Assembly (NCBI RefSeq): GCF_001949145.1
Contig: NW_019091368.1
Coordinates: 3,631,296 to 3,695,295 of the forward strand
From: Acanthaster planci
Lineage: Eukaryota > Echinodermata > Asteroidea > Valvatida > Acanthasteridae
DNA: 64,000 bases
Direction of reading: 5' to 3'
The first letter of the stretch is position 1. Each line of letters starts with the position of its first letter. Under the pieces are notes generated by a model, which was not told the origin of the DNA, did no database searches, and saw only the letters and a list, made by a program, of their open reading frames with translations. This document shows, in pieces, positions 1 to 11,207 of the stretch. A program made the translations under genes and the position numbers.

Positions 1-1466
1 AAGAAAAATTACTCCTCTATTTCAAAAATATAACTGCAGTACAAAGAAAGTACGGTGCACGTATATTGAGTGTGTCAGAATTCTAAGCTGGGCCTGGTTA
101 TGCCTGGGATGAAAAATCAGCCAAACTTGGGAAAAGGTGCACATCACTTGAAGGAAATGAAAAGAGATTTTAAAAGTGATGATCAAACAAGTGAAAAATG
201 CAATGCAAGGGAGACTGTGTAAATGAATGCACGAACGCAGTAGCTGGGGGCAAACTGGTCTAGAGGCACTGGTCATACTTTGCATGTACACACACCAACA
301 TGCACACTGTATTTCATTAACATGCAATAACCTCCCACTCAAAATTCAATCGTGTACACGGTGCTCACCGTCATTTCACCCACTCACCAAACTGACACAA
401 CAGAAGATCTCTCCAATATGCACAGTTTCCACATTTGACTCAGCCTGCACAGCAAACACACGAGAGAACACAATTGTGAAGGCTCCAAGTTGCATGAACA
501 GTGAAACTGAAGTGACTGTTACGGCATTCACCAAATTTGTGCACACAATGTCATATCAATCTCTGAAAAAAAACCAAAAACCAATTCTTCAACGTAAATT
601 AAGCCAGCAGTTAACACAAGTAGGCCCCGAATGACAGTACCGAATCGGTGTACGTGTAATAGAATTGTTAGAAGAGAATTGAGACAAAGAGTCGACAAAC
701 TCAAAGTAAACAGTGCTGACAGCCTGGATCGCCATGAACAGAAAAAAAAAGAGCCTTATCAATGTCTTTGTGATCAATGCACAACTCCAAGGAGACCAAA
801 TTTAATCACGACCCCGCAATGTAGCCGAGAATCCTTTGGGAAGCGGCAGCGAGAAGAAATGCCCGTCCTAAGTAGGGGGAAGGAGAGCCCCAGAGAAATT
901 ACCTGTAGATCAACTGGAAACTCACGCAATCAAATAGGGACTGATGAACCCAGTACGGGATGAACCCAACATCGATGTTACACGTGGGATTTGAATTTAG
1001 GGTCAGAAGGTGAATCAAACGTCACAGCACTTCCATTATTCAAACAAACCTGATTTCCTTTTTCAGATGATCAATCATTCAAGATGAAAACTTGCTTGTT
1101 TAGACATTCAGGAAACAAAACATGCTTCCATTGTCACAACCTTGAATGGGACCAATGCCCACAGCTGCTCAAATGAAAAAAATACTAAACAATAACAACA
1201 AAAATGCATCCCCAAACTGATGGATCAGAGAGCAACAGCTGCAATTATCAGAGGCAACAACTCCTGAAAAGGCAGCCAGTGACTCAAGAGCTAAGTGCAC
1301 TCAAAGCCGACATATCTAATTCCAAAGTTCATTCACAACTGTCACATTTTGGTCCCTCTGTGGACGTTGTGTCTAATAGGGCATGGATATATACGTACCA
1401 TCGACATCCCTTCAGGCCTTAACGTCCTATTCAAGCACACTGGTTCCCATAGCGCAGAGTACCTGC

Positions 1467-1763
1467 GAGTAACTGGTCATTGCTTGGGCCTTCGTGTGGG
1501 CACATGGCAAGACGGCAGCTGTGCATTTTGGGTGTTACAGTAAATAGGGGTGGGGTTCCCCCCTGCATCGTGTACAGTGTAGCACCAACACTGGCCATGT
1601 TCTAAGGCTGGGTAACTGTGAGTAACTGGTCATTGCTTGGGCCTTCGTGTGGGCACATGGCAAGACGGCAGCTGGGCATTTTGGGTGTCAGAGTAAATAG
1701 GGGTGGGGTTCCCCCGTGCATCATGTACAGTGTGGCACCAACACTGGCCATGATCTAAGGCTA
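1467..1763. repeat. Tandem duplication, two copies of about 145 bp, period 153
   Basis: A block beginning GAGTAACTGGTCATTGCTTG at 1467 recurs at 1620. Both copies run through the same GGGGTGGGGTTCCCCC stretch and end with CCAACACTGGCCATG followed by TCTAAGGCT. They differ at only a few bases, so the duplication is recent or conserved. No coding potential was recognised. Confidence 0.85.
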
Positions 1764-3177
1764 AGGTGAATCAAATAATTGAATATCCAAATATCAAACC
1801 TTCCTCTCAATCGAATATTCGACTTAAAAATCACATCCCAACAGAAGCAGATGGCCAGGGTATGGTGGACCCCCTCACTGACTTTCAGCAAAAGGGGTGT
1901 CATTCCCAATAATTAGAAAGGATAGGAATCCAAGTGAGATTAGGCCCTAACTTGGGATTTACTTCCTTGCAGCCAGATCACATGTACCACAAAAAGCATA
2001 ATGAATAAAACATGAAAAAAGTCAATTTTTGGGCCCAGGTTTTTCTACACACGCATCAAATACCTGGGTACATTTAAGTTTGCAGGCAACTCCTTAGAAA
2101 GAAAATGATTTTGTAACTCAATGATTGTATTTTTCCCCTTATTTCGATGATTTTCATCTTCTGAAAATTGGAATTTGAAATGAAACATTCAAGTTTGGCA
2201 CGCAATATTCTGCACAGCCCTACCTACATGTAGTTCTTAAGTGCAAACCATGCACACCATCAAGCTACGGTATTAGGTACACAGGCAATGGCAGTCACTC
2301 CCAACCCTCCCCCAAAACAAAAACAGTGATAGCTCATGTGATATATCATGCCAACCATACACTATAAGACTGAGTAATTTGGTTTTTTTTATCTTGGGGA
2401 CAGCCAGCACGCAATCATCATCAGTCGCATGGCACACCTGCTTTTTTACTTGTATGTATAGTCTACATTGCGTCATTCAACCTTTGGACACAGGTAGAAG
2501 CAGGCCAGGTACCTCCTGGAGGTATCTGAGGCAACTGCCTTGATGCCCCTGGTCTTTGCCTCAATGTCCATTGAAATGTCCTGACAGACAGGCTGAGTTT
2601 CTAACACGAGTGCCCTTCGCAAATGAGACATTGCCTTGCCCAAAGTTCCTGCCCTGCAAAAGGTTCATAAGATATTCCTTATACCTGCTCCTCATACACA
2701 CTATGCGTACAACAACTGGTGAATCCATTACATGTACCAGCATTGTGCACATGTACATGTACCACGCTGCCGCAGGTGTTTATTAGTAATGACAGGAATG
2801 AGCCATTTAAAGTTAGGGCAATTTAACCACAATTCGTAACCTGCCAAATCAGTTGCATCGTGTGCAGGTTCAGTCTGTGGGGGGGGTGGGATGGTCATTT
2901 CCTTTGCCTTCTGGTTCATAACCTCGTAGTGTGGTTACAGCAAGGCAGGTGTTATCAGGTCAGGCATGGACTGTAGGATAGATATTGCTACTGACACTGA
3001 CAGAAATTGCCTTTTTGTTTCTTAGCTCTCTTCACTGACAGCCATTCTTTCAATTTCCAGGTCTGACATTTAGAGAAGGCCATAAGAGAGTGATACATGT
3101 AGCCTCCTCCCGAAATCATGAATATGTAAACTGTACACAAGTCTACCAATCACAGGCCAATTTTGCCAAGCAAAGAT

Positions 3178-3226
3178 ATGGGTTACCAGCCAAGGCTAGT
3201 AACTCATATTTTGGCTGGTAACCCAT
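3178..3226. repeat. Perfect 16-bp inverted repeat (hairpin)
   Basis: ATGGGTTACCAGCCAA at 3178-3193 is exactly reverse-complemented by TTGGCTGGTAACCCAT at 3211-3226, leaving a 17-base loop. It lies about 100 bp from the large foldback element and could be part of a repeat or a structured RNA. No function is assigned. Confidence 0.85.
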
Positions 3227-3317
3227 GGCTGTGGCTGGTTACTGGCTGCATCACCCTAAGTCAGGGTGTATTGGCAAAAGTGTTTAATCTGCTGTTGATT
3301 ATCTTAAAGAGCACCTC

Positions 3318-3932
3318 TCTGATTCTATCTGCTCAAATAAATATGGAATCATCCAAATCAAATGCAGTGTCATTTGTCTTCAGAGCTCAACTATGACAAG
3401 CTTAAAAGGGCTTTTTTTCTGTTCACGCCATGATGTGAATTCTGAATGTAGATTGCATCATTCGGAGAAAACGAGGGGAACCCTCGCCCTGTGTCCGTTG
3501 TGGATAAACAATGTGCATGCCAAATAATATATGTAGCCACTGTTTGGCATGCACAAGGGTTTATCCACTACAAACACAGGGCGAGGTTTTCTCTGAATGA
3601 TGCAACCTACGATAAGAAGCAAGATATTAGATGGAGAGAGCCCTCCTCCTTTTGTTGGTCATTGTTTCACTGGAATCTGAGGAATTCTTTCCCGACATCT
3701 AGGGGGAAAGTTTTAGGTAACAACAGTCTAAAGTATAGTACAGCGATTGGACACGTTGGGGGCGTACCACCGAGCCTCATTTCTTGCTGGATATACAACC
3801 TACATTCAGAATTTGAATCTTGGCATGAACAGAAAAAAAGCCCTTTTTAGCTTGTTATAGTTGAGCTCGGAAGACAAATGATACAGCATTCGACTTGCAT
3901 GCCTCCATATTTATTTGAACAAGTAAAATCGG
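3318..3932. mobile_element. Foldback (long inverted repeat) element, about 600 bp
   Basis: Two long arms face each other around a centre near 3533. The outer left arm (about 3318-3450) matches the reverse complement of about 3796-3932 with scattered mismatches; both contain a run of T followed by CTGTTCA and an ACTAT(G/A)ACAAGCT block. The inner arms run from CCCTCGCCCTGTGT (3481) to the centre and from ACACAGGGCGAGG outward. About 180 bp (3612-3795) is present only on the right side, which looks like an insertion in that arm or a deletion from the other. The structure is typical of a non-autonomous foldback or MITE-type DNA element. No transposase was seen and the target-site duplication was not resolved. 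Confidence 0.75.
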
Positions 3933-4628
3933 AAAAAAATTGTTTTCTTTACAGATGCTCTTCGACCAAATTTGGTCCTTATCTCAGCCACATTGATCCC
4001 TTCCAATCTCCTTTGAACACACTCTCCATTTTCTGACAGAATTGTTCTTTATGAAATCAAAGGAATGAATCATTTCTTTTGAAACACAACATGTTGGAGC
4101 CTGTAAGTGTTCTCCTTTTTTTCTCGGTTGATGGCTTGACATTTAGCCTGCACAGTTTCAGCGAACACAGTTCAGAACGGGGTAAACATTGCAGAGGTAT
4201 CAAATGCACTGCTCTGTGGCACAGTTGACAGGGCACGTGCCCCGCATTATGACGCCTTCATACCCAAATCCACGACAATCACAGTCCTCCAGAGACCATC
4301 AATGTACTCAATTTACATCTCAATTACCTATTGTGCACAACAAAGAGAGAGCTACATTCCAATACTGCAACAAAACCTCATAATCCCTTTCCCTAATAAT
4401 CCAAGAATACGGATTTAATTCTGAATGCTGGGGGGGAGGGCACAGTATAAAAAAAATTACAACAGAACAGACAAAACAAAGCAACATGACAGGAGCAAAA
4501 CAAGATGCAAAGGAATCAAAACTAATCAGATCTGTTCAACAGAGGGCGCTATGCACATTGTCACCCAGGATGTAAACTTTACTTTGACAAGCACTCCACC
4601 TCCACACACAACACTGCTTTAAGCTTAC

Positions 4629-4669
4629 CTGGCATACACAAACAGGCTGCCTTCAATATCCGTCTTCTC
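4629..4669 (-). CDS. DCP1: DCP1 exon 2 (mRNA-decapping enzyme subunit 1)
   Basis: Read on the minus strand, this 41-bp exon encodes EKTDIEGSLFVYA plus the first two bases of an Arg/Ser codon. It is bounded by an acceptor ending GGCAG and a donor GTAAGCTT. Vertebrate DCP1A has the near-identical block EKTDIEGTLFVYRR immediately after the exon-1 end, so both sequence and intron position are conserved. These residues are early beta-strands of the EVH1-like domain. DCP1 activates the decapping enzyme DCP2 and works in cytoplasmic P-bodies in 5'-3' mRNA decay and nonsense-mediated decay. The exon joins exon 1 in phase 0. The next exon is not in the window. Confidence 0.92.
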
Positions 4670-6030
4670 CTGCCAATGAACAGAAACCAACACCAACCAA
4701 CTGTAAAATTATAACTGGTACACAAAGCCAAGCATATTGTTTGGCTTACACTACACAGTACTACAAAATACTAAGTAATAGTCTGAGCCTGAAGGACCTA
4801 GCACTGCAAATTAGTACTTCTGGCTAGGTTACTTCCATTGTTACTGATACAGAGAACAATTTAGCCATGCATTCATAGTGCCAGAGCACTGTATGATACA
4901 TTGTCTTATCTATTGTATTGTATGGCTTCTGAGAACAATAAGGTCACGTCCTCTTACAAGCGACACCGCTCAGTACTACATTTTACTACACGTAGTAATT
5001 TGTAGTATTATGTAACAAGAAAACTTCCAAAACAAGTGTAAAGAACGGACAGAAAACATACAAGTACAGTCTTGTTTGCCAAATTCTGTCCTTCCTAAAA
5101 CAACTCAGCCCTGTCCAGGAAACTTAATATAGTGCATGCACTCTTAGTGAATGCACTGACATGAACTCATCCCAGCCATCAGTATATGCCCAGTTTTCAC
5201 CTTAATGTGCACAAAAGCATACTGTCACACTGTCCACACACACCAGCAGTCGTGGCCTGACCAGTCCCCACTGTGGGAGCAGAAGTTTGTTCCCACAATG
5301 CCTTTGTCCCCACACTAACTATTGCGGCACATGCATGTAGTCCCCTAAATAACAATGCTGGTGTATATCGTTCAATTGTCTGTCACATCTGTCTTACTGA
5401 CTACCGGAGGAAGAGTACTTTTGTAGGGTCCATAAAATAGGGCTGTTAAGTGGTGTTAAGTTCATCACTGCTTTAATGTGGAGTCAACTTGATTTTGAAA
5501 CAGTGGAACAGTTCTTGGTACATGTGCACCAAAGTGGGTAAACATACCCCGTATATGGCACTTGAAACCTTCACCATGTACAGTATGATCTAACAAGAAA
5601 GTACAACACACATTGTACCATAAACATTCCACTTGAAAAAGGGGATGGGTCATGAGCTACATATACATGTACTGGTATTTGTGCACTCCAGCCAGAACAG
5701 TCATTGCTTTTAGTCGAATCAATGAAACGTTCTTTACAAACTTTCAAGACCTGTGGAATTTTAATATGTTCTGTTTAAACTTTTAGAAAAACTCATCAAC
5801 AGATTTAAAAAAAAAATCATACAGTAAGTGTACCGGTATGTAATCGTATTGTAGCCAACCCTAGTGCCCTCTCCTCCCCATATTTTGAATCTGAATCTGC
5901 CTAATCTTTTCGATTCCATTGTTGTGTGAAAACAAAGTGACACATTCTTTGCCTATCATTTCCATCAGGCATCCAAACCCATGTAGAATATCCATAGCTG
6001 CCTCTTTTCTCCAACACCTCCTTACAAAAA

Positions 6031-6141
6031 GTTTGCATAGCTGCCATCTTGTAGGCCGGTGCTTTTGTTCCACAGGGTATGCACAAAGGAGGTTTTCCTG
6101 TGGAACAAAAGAACTGCCCCACAAGATGGCTCCAATGCAAA
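6031..6141. repeat. Inverted repeat, arms about 45 bp
   Basis: The left arm (about 6031-6076) contains GCCATCTTGTAGG and GCTTTTGTTCCACAGG. The right arm (6097-6141) contains CCTGTGGAACAAAAG and CCACAAGATGGC, the near-exact reverse complement. The 20-base centre is GTATGCACAAAGGAGGTTTT. This is MITE-like or a hairpin-forming repeat, and it explains the overlapping short open frames on both strands here. Confidence 0.8.
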
Positions 6142-6347
6142 TCCTCTATAGGGGATCTATGGGCTGGTGTTACTGAACACTAGATGTACTACCGATAGTT
6201 CGGTACTCTCACTCAGGTGAGTTTACACAGAAGCTGCCAGCCAGGAAATGGTTTGTAACACTTTGCTGTGTTCCTATCAGAAGTTCGGACTTGTATTCTT
6301 GATCATTAACCCCACATGTGTCTCCCTGGGGTGACACATACAATCAT

Positions 6348-6429
6348 ATTGAAATCAGAGGATTTAACTCCAATAGTGTTAACCCGAACCATGCTGAATC
6401 CAACACTATTCTGATTTTGAGATTTCAAT
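6348..6429. repeat. Two-stem imperfect hairpin, about 82 nt
   Basis: The outer arms ATTGAAATC (6348-6356) and GATTTCAAT (6421-6429) pair perfectly. The inner arms AATAGTGTT (6372-6380) and AACACTATT (6402-6410) also pair perfectly around a 21-base loop. The size resembles a microRNA precursor, but the unpaired internal loop of 15 and 10 bases is large for one. Most likely it is a chance or repeat-derived foldback. Confidence 0.5.
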
Positions 6430-7536
6430 GGTCCTCAGGGGATCAGAATTAACTTTATTCCTCTTGGTCTGCTGGTGTACATGTAATAGGACTTGCAAAA
6501 GAGAAGAATTTATTTGCAGGTTGGAAGAAAAATAAACATCCAGTATTTATCTCTATACGTAATATTAAAGGTCTTACAATCAACATTTGTCTGACTACAA
6601 AGCTTGAACACTAGAGGGCCTGACATTATGATCCTTGCAGAGTATGTCTCAAGTACACAGCCATCCCTCCCCCCAATGAATTGTCACAAGAATGCAATTT
6701 TTGACATCCTGTCAAGTACTTTCTATCCGGCTATCATCCAATAGTATATCATGCAATGCAGTTCATTCAAATTGCCTGTCTTTTCCCTGTATTATGAAAT
6801 TCCTATTGATACCTGTTGTAGTTTTTAATACAGTGATGACCAACATTACTGCCATGGTAACATGCTTCATCTTCTCCATGGGTCAAAATGAATAAGCATC
6901 GCTGAGCATGTACATCAATCAAAATACTTGTGCTTCTGATCATCATACATTTATTTTCAACACAAGCTCGAGTTCTTTTTAGCCTCATGAATGAGATGGA
7001 TTACTGTGAACACGGTGAAAATGCTTATTCAAAACAAGTTTCCTGCGCTGTAGCTTAGTAAACTGTTGGCTGCTACACATATGGCGTGTAGATCATTTTT
7101 CACACCACGCCCACGGCAGTCTGCTATTGCTAACATGTACCATTTTCCCCTGAACATACATACTGCACAACTGGGAAAGAGTTTTCATACTATTTTCTGA
7201 GTAAATTAAATGCTTCTACGGAATTTTCTTACTTGTTAGGACAGGTCATCCCTTTCTTTTCTGATGGCTATTACAACAGTCTCAGGGAAAATTAGTGTTG
7301 TCGGCATATGGAAGTCTTTCCCACAACTGAGTGTATGCAGTAAATACTATCACTAGCATGGCATCCGTCATGTCAGTGGTTTCGCACACGTTGGCTGCAC
7401 AGCGGCACTGACTTGTGCGCATGGTAATGACATTATAAAATGCATTGTCAGCTCCACTTACCGTCTTACGGTACAAAAACATCAATGCTTATGGATCGAT
7501 GCCAATATTCCCGAAATGCCGAAGCACTAAACTTAC

Positions 7537-7671
7537 CCATTCATTTCCCTCTGCATTGAACGTGTACAGAGCTACCTGACTAGCCGTCTGTACGATGTTT
7601 GTGATGTGTGGATCACACTGCTGTAAAGCTGCAAGGTTCATACGATCTTCAGCTTTACTGTCGGCCGCCAT
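7537..7671 (-). CDS. DCP1: DCP1 exon 1 with start codon (mRNA-decapping enzyme subunit 1)
   Basis: The minus-strand exon encodes 45 residues, beginning MAADSKAEDRMNLAAL and ending with QVALYTFNAEGNEW just before the donor GTAAGT. Human DCP1A begins with a region containing MSLAALKQHDPYITSI and QVALYTF and ends its first exon at the same Trp, so the match in sequence, length and splice position is strong. The ATG at 7671 is in a good context (AAGATGG) and is the upstream of two Met codons; the second, at residue 11, aligns with the conserved Met of the vertebrate protein. This part forms the N-terminal helix and first strands of the EVH1-like domain that contacts DCP2. The gene is transcribed away from the calcium-channel gene. 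Confidence 0.95.
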
Positions 7672-7790
7672 CTTGCTTTAGTTTCTGCTGTCGCAAACTT
7701 GACGGTGTGAATTCAAAAGAGGGCGCTCTTTCAAAACAAACGCACGTGGCCGGCCGGCTGGCGGCGCGGCGTAGTTCCACTGCATGAAAG
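7672..7790 (-). promoter_or_regulatory. CpG-rich 5' flank of DCP1, probable promoter/5' UTR
   Basis: Immediately upstream of the DCP1 ATG the base composition changes from AT-rich to a CpG-rich segment at 7740-7775, including CACGTGGCCGGCCGGC and GGCGGCGCGGCG. It also contains a CACGTG E-box and a GAGGGCGCTC stretch at about 7720. This is the expected place for a housekeeping promoter. No transcription start can be fixed from sequence, and no TATA box is obvious. Confidence 0.5.
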
Positions 7791-8423
7791 TTATCGAAAA
7801 TACTGATAGTAGGCCTATGCGTCCACGAAAATCAGAACCTCGCTTGGGAGATTAAGTGGTCAAGCACAACCAAAGATCAAATCTCTGTTAGTTTTCCCGG
7901 AGACAGCTACTGCACTTTTTGCTCTTATATTTTTCTCTTCCCAAACCAAGTCCTAAATTCTCGATCTACGTAACTGTTAATTGCAATCACTCCTGTGGAA
8001 ATGAACTTGTAAGCAACAAATTAGACTTGAAATTGTTCGTACCGTGCAGGCACGTCAGCCTTGTCACGGTTAGTCAGTGAAAGACTTCAGTTTCATAATG
8101 ATTTTTTGTTTAACACAATTACATTTTGTAACAGTCCTAAACTTTAGTAAGTTCCCACTGGCAACGCAAAAACTGCTCGCAAAGCAACACTGAGGACTTG
8201 CATTTGATTTCTGCAATTTAATAATAACCCTTTCAACTTTGAAGCATGCCGTTTAATTCGCCCTTGGAATTTCAATCCTGTTCGTAGTTTTTATCTGTCT
8301 TTTTTCCGTTCTCGAGTTCAATGATAGCAAAACCTGTTACTTCACTTTTCTTCATGCTATTTTATACCATCTCTTCACAATAAACAAAAGTGGAACTAAA
8401 AAAAAAATGCTTACTGATTTTCA

Positions 8424-8456
8424 AGGAGTGGTGGCGTGCTCACGCACACCACTCCT
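8424..8456. repeat. Strong GC-rich hairpin with 15 paired bases per arm
   Basis: AGGAGTGGTGGCGTG (8424-8438) pairs with CACGCACACCACTCCT (8441-8456) with a single bulged A and a nominal two-base loop. It stands out in an AT-rich neighbourhood, with an A-run just before it and GTTAAAAACC just after. It could form a cruciform or an RNA hairpin. No function is assigned. Confidence 0.8.
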
Positions 8457-9774
8457 GTTAAAAACCGATCTGTTCCTCGTCACGTCAGTAAATGCCTCGA
8501 AGCCCCGATGACTAGCGGGCGATGGAGTTGCAAATATGGACTACGTGACTCAAACACCGCGAACATCTCACACGGCAGATAACTGATAAAACAGACTTGT
8601 ACGGATATCTGGCTGAGCTGACAGTTTGATAACATGAATGTAGCATTCTATGAATCACATGCTCTGAAAAATATGTCTTGAGTGCAGTAATTTCAAATAG
8701 CTGGCACATAACCGACTTTTAAAGTCATTTTATTCACACATTAAACTTTAAAATCAGAACTGCCCCATTCCATATACTCCCGTAGATAAAAAATAAACCC
8801 CCTATCTATTCCTTTTCTTTTACCAAAATGATGTTTATTCCCACCGTCTGTTCACCAGCTATTAATCTACCACCAACTATTCATCATCTTTGAATGCCCC
8901 AAGATGAAACCCACTGTCACATTTAGGTCTTCGTCTATCTTCACCATTTCAAAGGCATCACTTACACCACGTCTACATGTGTGATCACCATGGCATCATG
9001 CGAAAGAGTATCGGCAGAAGCCCTGCAGAGCCATAGTAATTTGTGTTCCTCATTGTACCCAACCCAGTCTCCTTGTTATCTTTCTTAGCACTCAATATTC
9101 TGCCCAACCTTTGACCGCTACCCATCTCGCTGGCAACATCAATCTCAAGTATTCTTGGAATGACAGGAGCAAAATGCCCGGATGTACTCATAATACACGT
9201 TGAACTGTGCCCGTAATTTGCCGTGCACATCATGCATGTTGCATGTAAAACGTACACAACGCGTAAACATGGAGCATCGCTGAAGGATTTACTGTCAAAA
9301 AACTGCGGAATTATCGACCTTTTTTCATCCCTTTCCAAACCCGAAGGCCAGCGCCATGGATAAGTTTCGAACTGGTAAAAAATTAAATGATATCTATGTG
9401 GTTGTATTTGTTGCAGTGATTGGAATAGTGTTTTTGAGACTGTTTTTGGCTGATTCTTGGTGTTTTACCGAGGTTTGGTCATTAGTGCTGGTAAGGTCAT
9501 GTGCAAATGCCGGGCGGGTTGCCGGCAGAGTTACCACGCGCTGTGAAGCCTGCGCCTGAGGCTGGTTTTTCCCATGTTCCGGCGAGTGGTCACTTATGTC
9601 AAGCTATGGCAGTAACAACAACGATTCCTTTATTTTCCTGCAGTTTAAGATCACCAGTTTGCTCTCTTCTATGAACCGTGCGTTTTTCTCTGTTGATTTT
9701 TAAGCCAGTTTATTCATTTTGTTGAAATTCCCATAATGAAAAGGTCAGCCGGGATGAATGTACCAGTACCACCA

Positions 9775-9826
9775 GGGTCTGAGGTCCACCCTGCTCCTGT
9801 TCGTGATCAGGGTGGATGTTGGACCC
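9775..9826. repeat. Imperfect 19-bp inverted repeat
   Basis: GGGTCTGAGGTCCACCCTG (9775-9793) and CAGGGTGGATGTTGGACCC (9808-9826) are inverted copies with a few mismatches around a 14-base loop. They could form a short hairpin RNA. Nothing links this to a known family. Confidence 0.6.
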
Positions 9827-10741
9827 CACAGTTCTGGGGTAGGATGAATGTTGAGATAACTCTGTGAAATTCAGTCTTTGAGCTTTATTCATCTGCCAGT
9901 TTGATGCCAAATGTACCATGTAGGAAAGGGTTACACGAACATCACTTGATGCCATGTACACAGACCCTGTGAGACTGGTCTGAAAAATCTTTAAGTATTT
10001 TCTGAATAATATCTTCAATAGTTTCCTTGCTAACTTGACATTTTAGAACATGTTTTCACTTTCTGATGGCTGATATATGTCACTGCAAGGAAAAATCAGT
10101 CATGTCTGTATACGGATTAAAATGTGGTGTACGGTACTTGAACTTGTCATAGACACCAAACATGATGGACGTGATGAATGGGTCAATTATACGTCTGCAG
10201 TAAAAATTATAAGTAGGCCTGTGTAAATATTGAATTTCCTGTGGTTGCCTGTATGAAGCCTGATTTTGTGCAGTGAATTTCCATTTAATTTGTAATATAG
10301 AAGCCATCCTAATTGCTATAAATCACTACAAAAAATGAAATTGGTCATTAGTCTTGCAGCACTTGTGTTTCAACCATGATAAGGATCACCTGCTGTTTAC
10401 GTATTGTGACAGTGTTAAAGCTTACAAGTACATGTAATTTGTTTTCATCAGGTATTTTCATTGGTACATAAAGTTGGACCATGGTTGGACTTTTCTCTGT
10501 GTAACTGCACATGCACTGGTTGGCGATTTTGCCTATTTGTTGGCCCATCTACATGTATGTACAACAGTGAACAATAGATAATTATGCACTGAATGAATTA
10601 CATTCTTTGAATGCATTGTTTGATGAAGTTGACCTTTGGTTTGCTACTTGGGTGAGCGTCAACAGGCCAGGTCAAATGTAGGCTTTCTCAGGGAAACAGG
10701 GATTTTATTTCAAAAGGCACTGGGGTACCTTTGCGTCAGTA

Positions 10742-10759
10742 GCTACATGTACATGTAGC
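10742..10759. repeat. Perfect 18-bp palindrome
   Basis: GCTACATGTACATGTAGC is its own reverse complement. It is one of the cleanest examples of the ACATGTACATGT-type palindromes scattered through the window. Confidence 0.85.
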
Positions 10760-11207
10760 ATGCATCCTCCTGGCAGAGTAAATGGAACTAATCACATTGT
10801 TTGAGAGAGGAGGCAGGTAGTTGACGTGGGAAGTGTTGAAATGCTCACAACCTCAGCCAATCGGATTTGCCGTTTCTGATCGAGGCGAGGTGTTGCGTGA
10901 CCTTGCCCTTCTAAGCACCACACATCCAAATGTTAGTCTTGTCCATACCTTAAATCACGGGATGCTGTGAAAAAGAGAACTCACCCCATAACTGCAAATT
11001 GAAGTGTGGGAGTATTTTGCCCTTTTTGCTTCTCTTTTTCACAAGTCGTTTTCAGAATTTCCCAGTTCGAGGAAGGTTGAGGCCAGCTAGTATCGCTAAT
11101 TGAAGCATTTGCATTGCACACATGCCTACACAGAGTATGAGAAAACACCAGATTGCCACATTGACCAAGTCATGTTTATCGTTCACCACCTGTTTTCCTG
11201 TTTGCAG

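Larger units (their letters stand above)
1..4628 (-). other. DCP1 intron 2 (partial), no exon recognised
   Basis: This stretch lies downstream of DCP1 exon 2 in the direction of that gene. I looked on the minus strand for the next conserved DCP1 block, which in vertebrates continues the EVH1-like domain with a NRLNMHNL-type motif, and did not find it. The interval is therefore probably intron and the remaining DCP1 exons lie left of the window. It holds a tandem duplication (1467-1763), a perfect hairpin (3178-3226) and a large foldback element (3318-3932). Short open frames here show no recognisable domain. Confidence 0.6.
4670..7536 (-). other. DCP1 intron 1 (2.87 kb, GT-AG)
   Basis: The minus-strand intron starts GTAAGTTT at 7536 and ends GGCAG at 4670, a standard major-spliceosome intron. 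It contains a long imperfect inverted repeat (6031-6141), a smaller hairpin (6348-6429) and several TACATGTA-type palindromes. No further coding exon was recognised inside it. Confidence 0.85.
7791..11207. other. Intergenic / possible upstream Cav1 intron
   Basis: This region lies between the divergent DCP1 5' end and the first recognisable Cav1 exon. The first Cav1 exon seen begins after an acceptor in mid-codon, so an upstream exon must exist, either here or elsewhere, but I could not identify it. The interval contains a GC-rich hairpin (8424-8456), an imperfect inverted repeat (9775-9826), an 18-bp palindrome (10742-10759) and two overlapping unexplained open frames near 9.0-9.5 kb that are discussed as findings. 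Confidence 0.55.

Noticed and set aside
7282-7485. Minus-strand frame beginning MMFLYRKTVSGA just after DCP1 exon 1, resembling GTLFVYRRS
   Set aside because: The true DCP1 exon 2, with EKTDIEGSLFVY and proper splice sites, is at 4629-4669. This frame is intronic.
8424-8456. Bacterial-style terminator
   Set aside because: The hairpin is not followed by a T-run, and the window is clearly eukaryotic.
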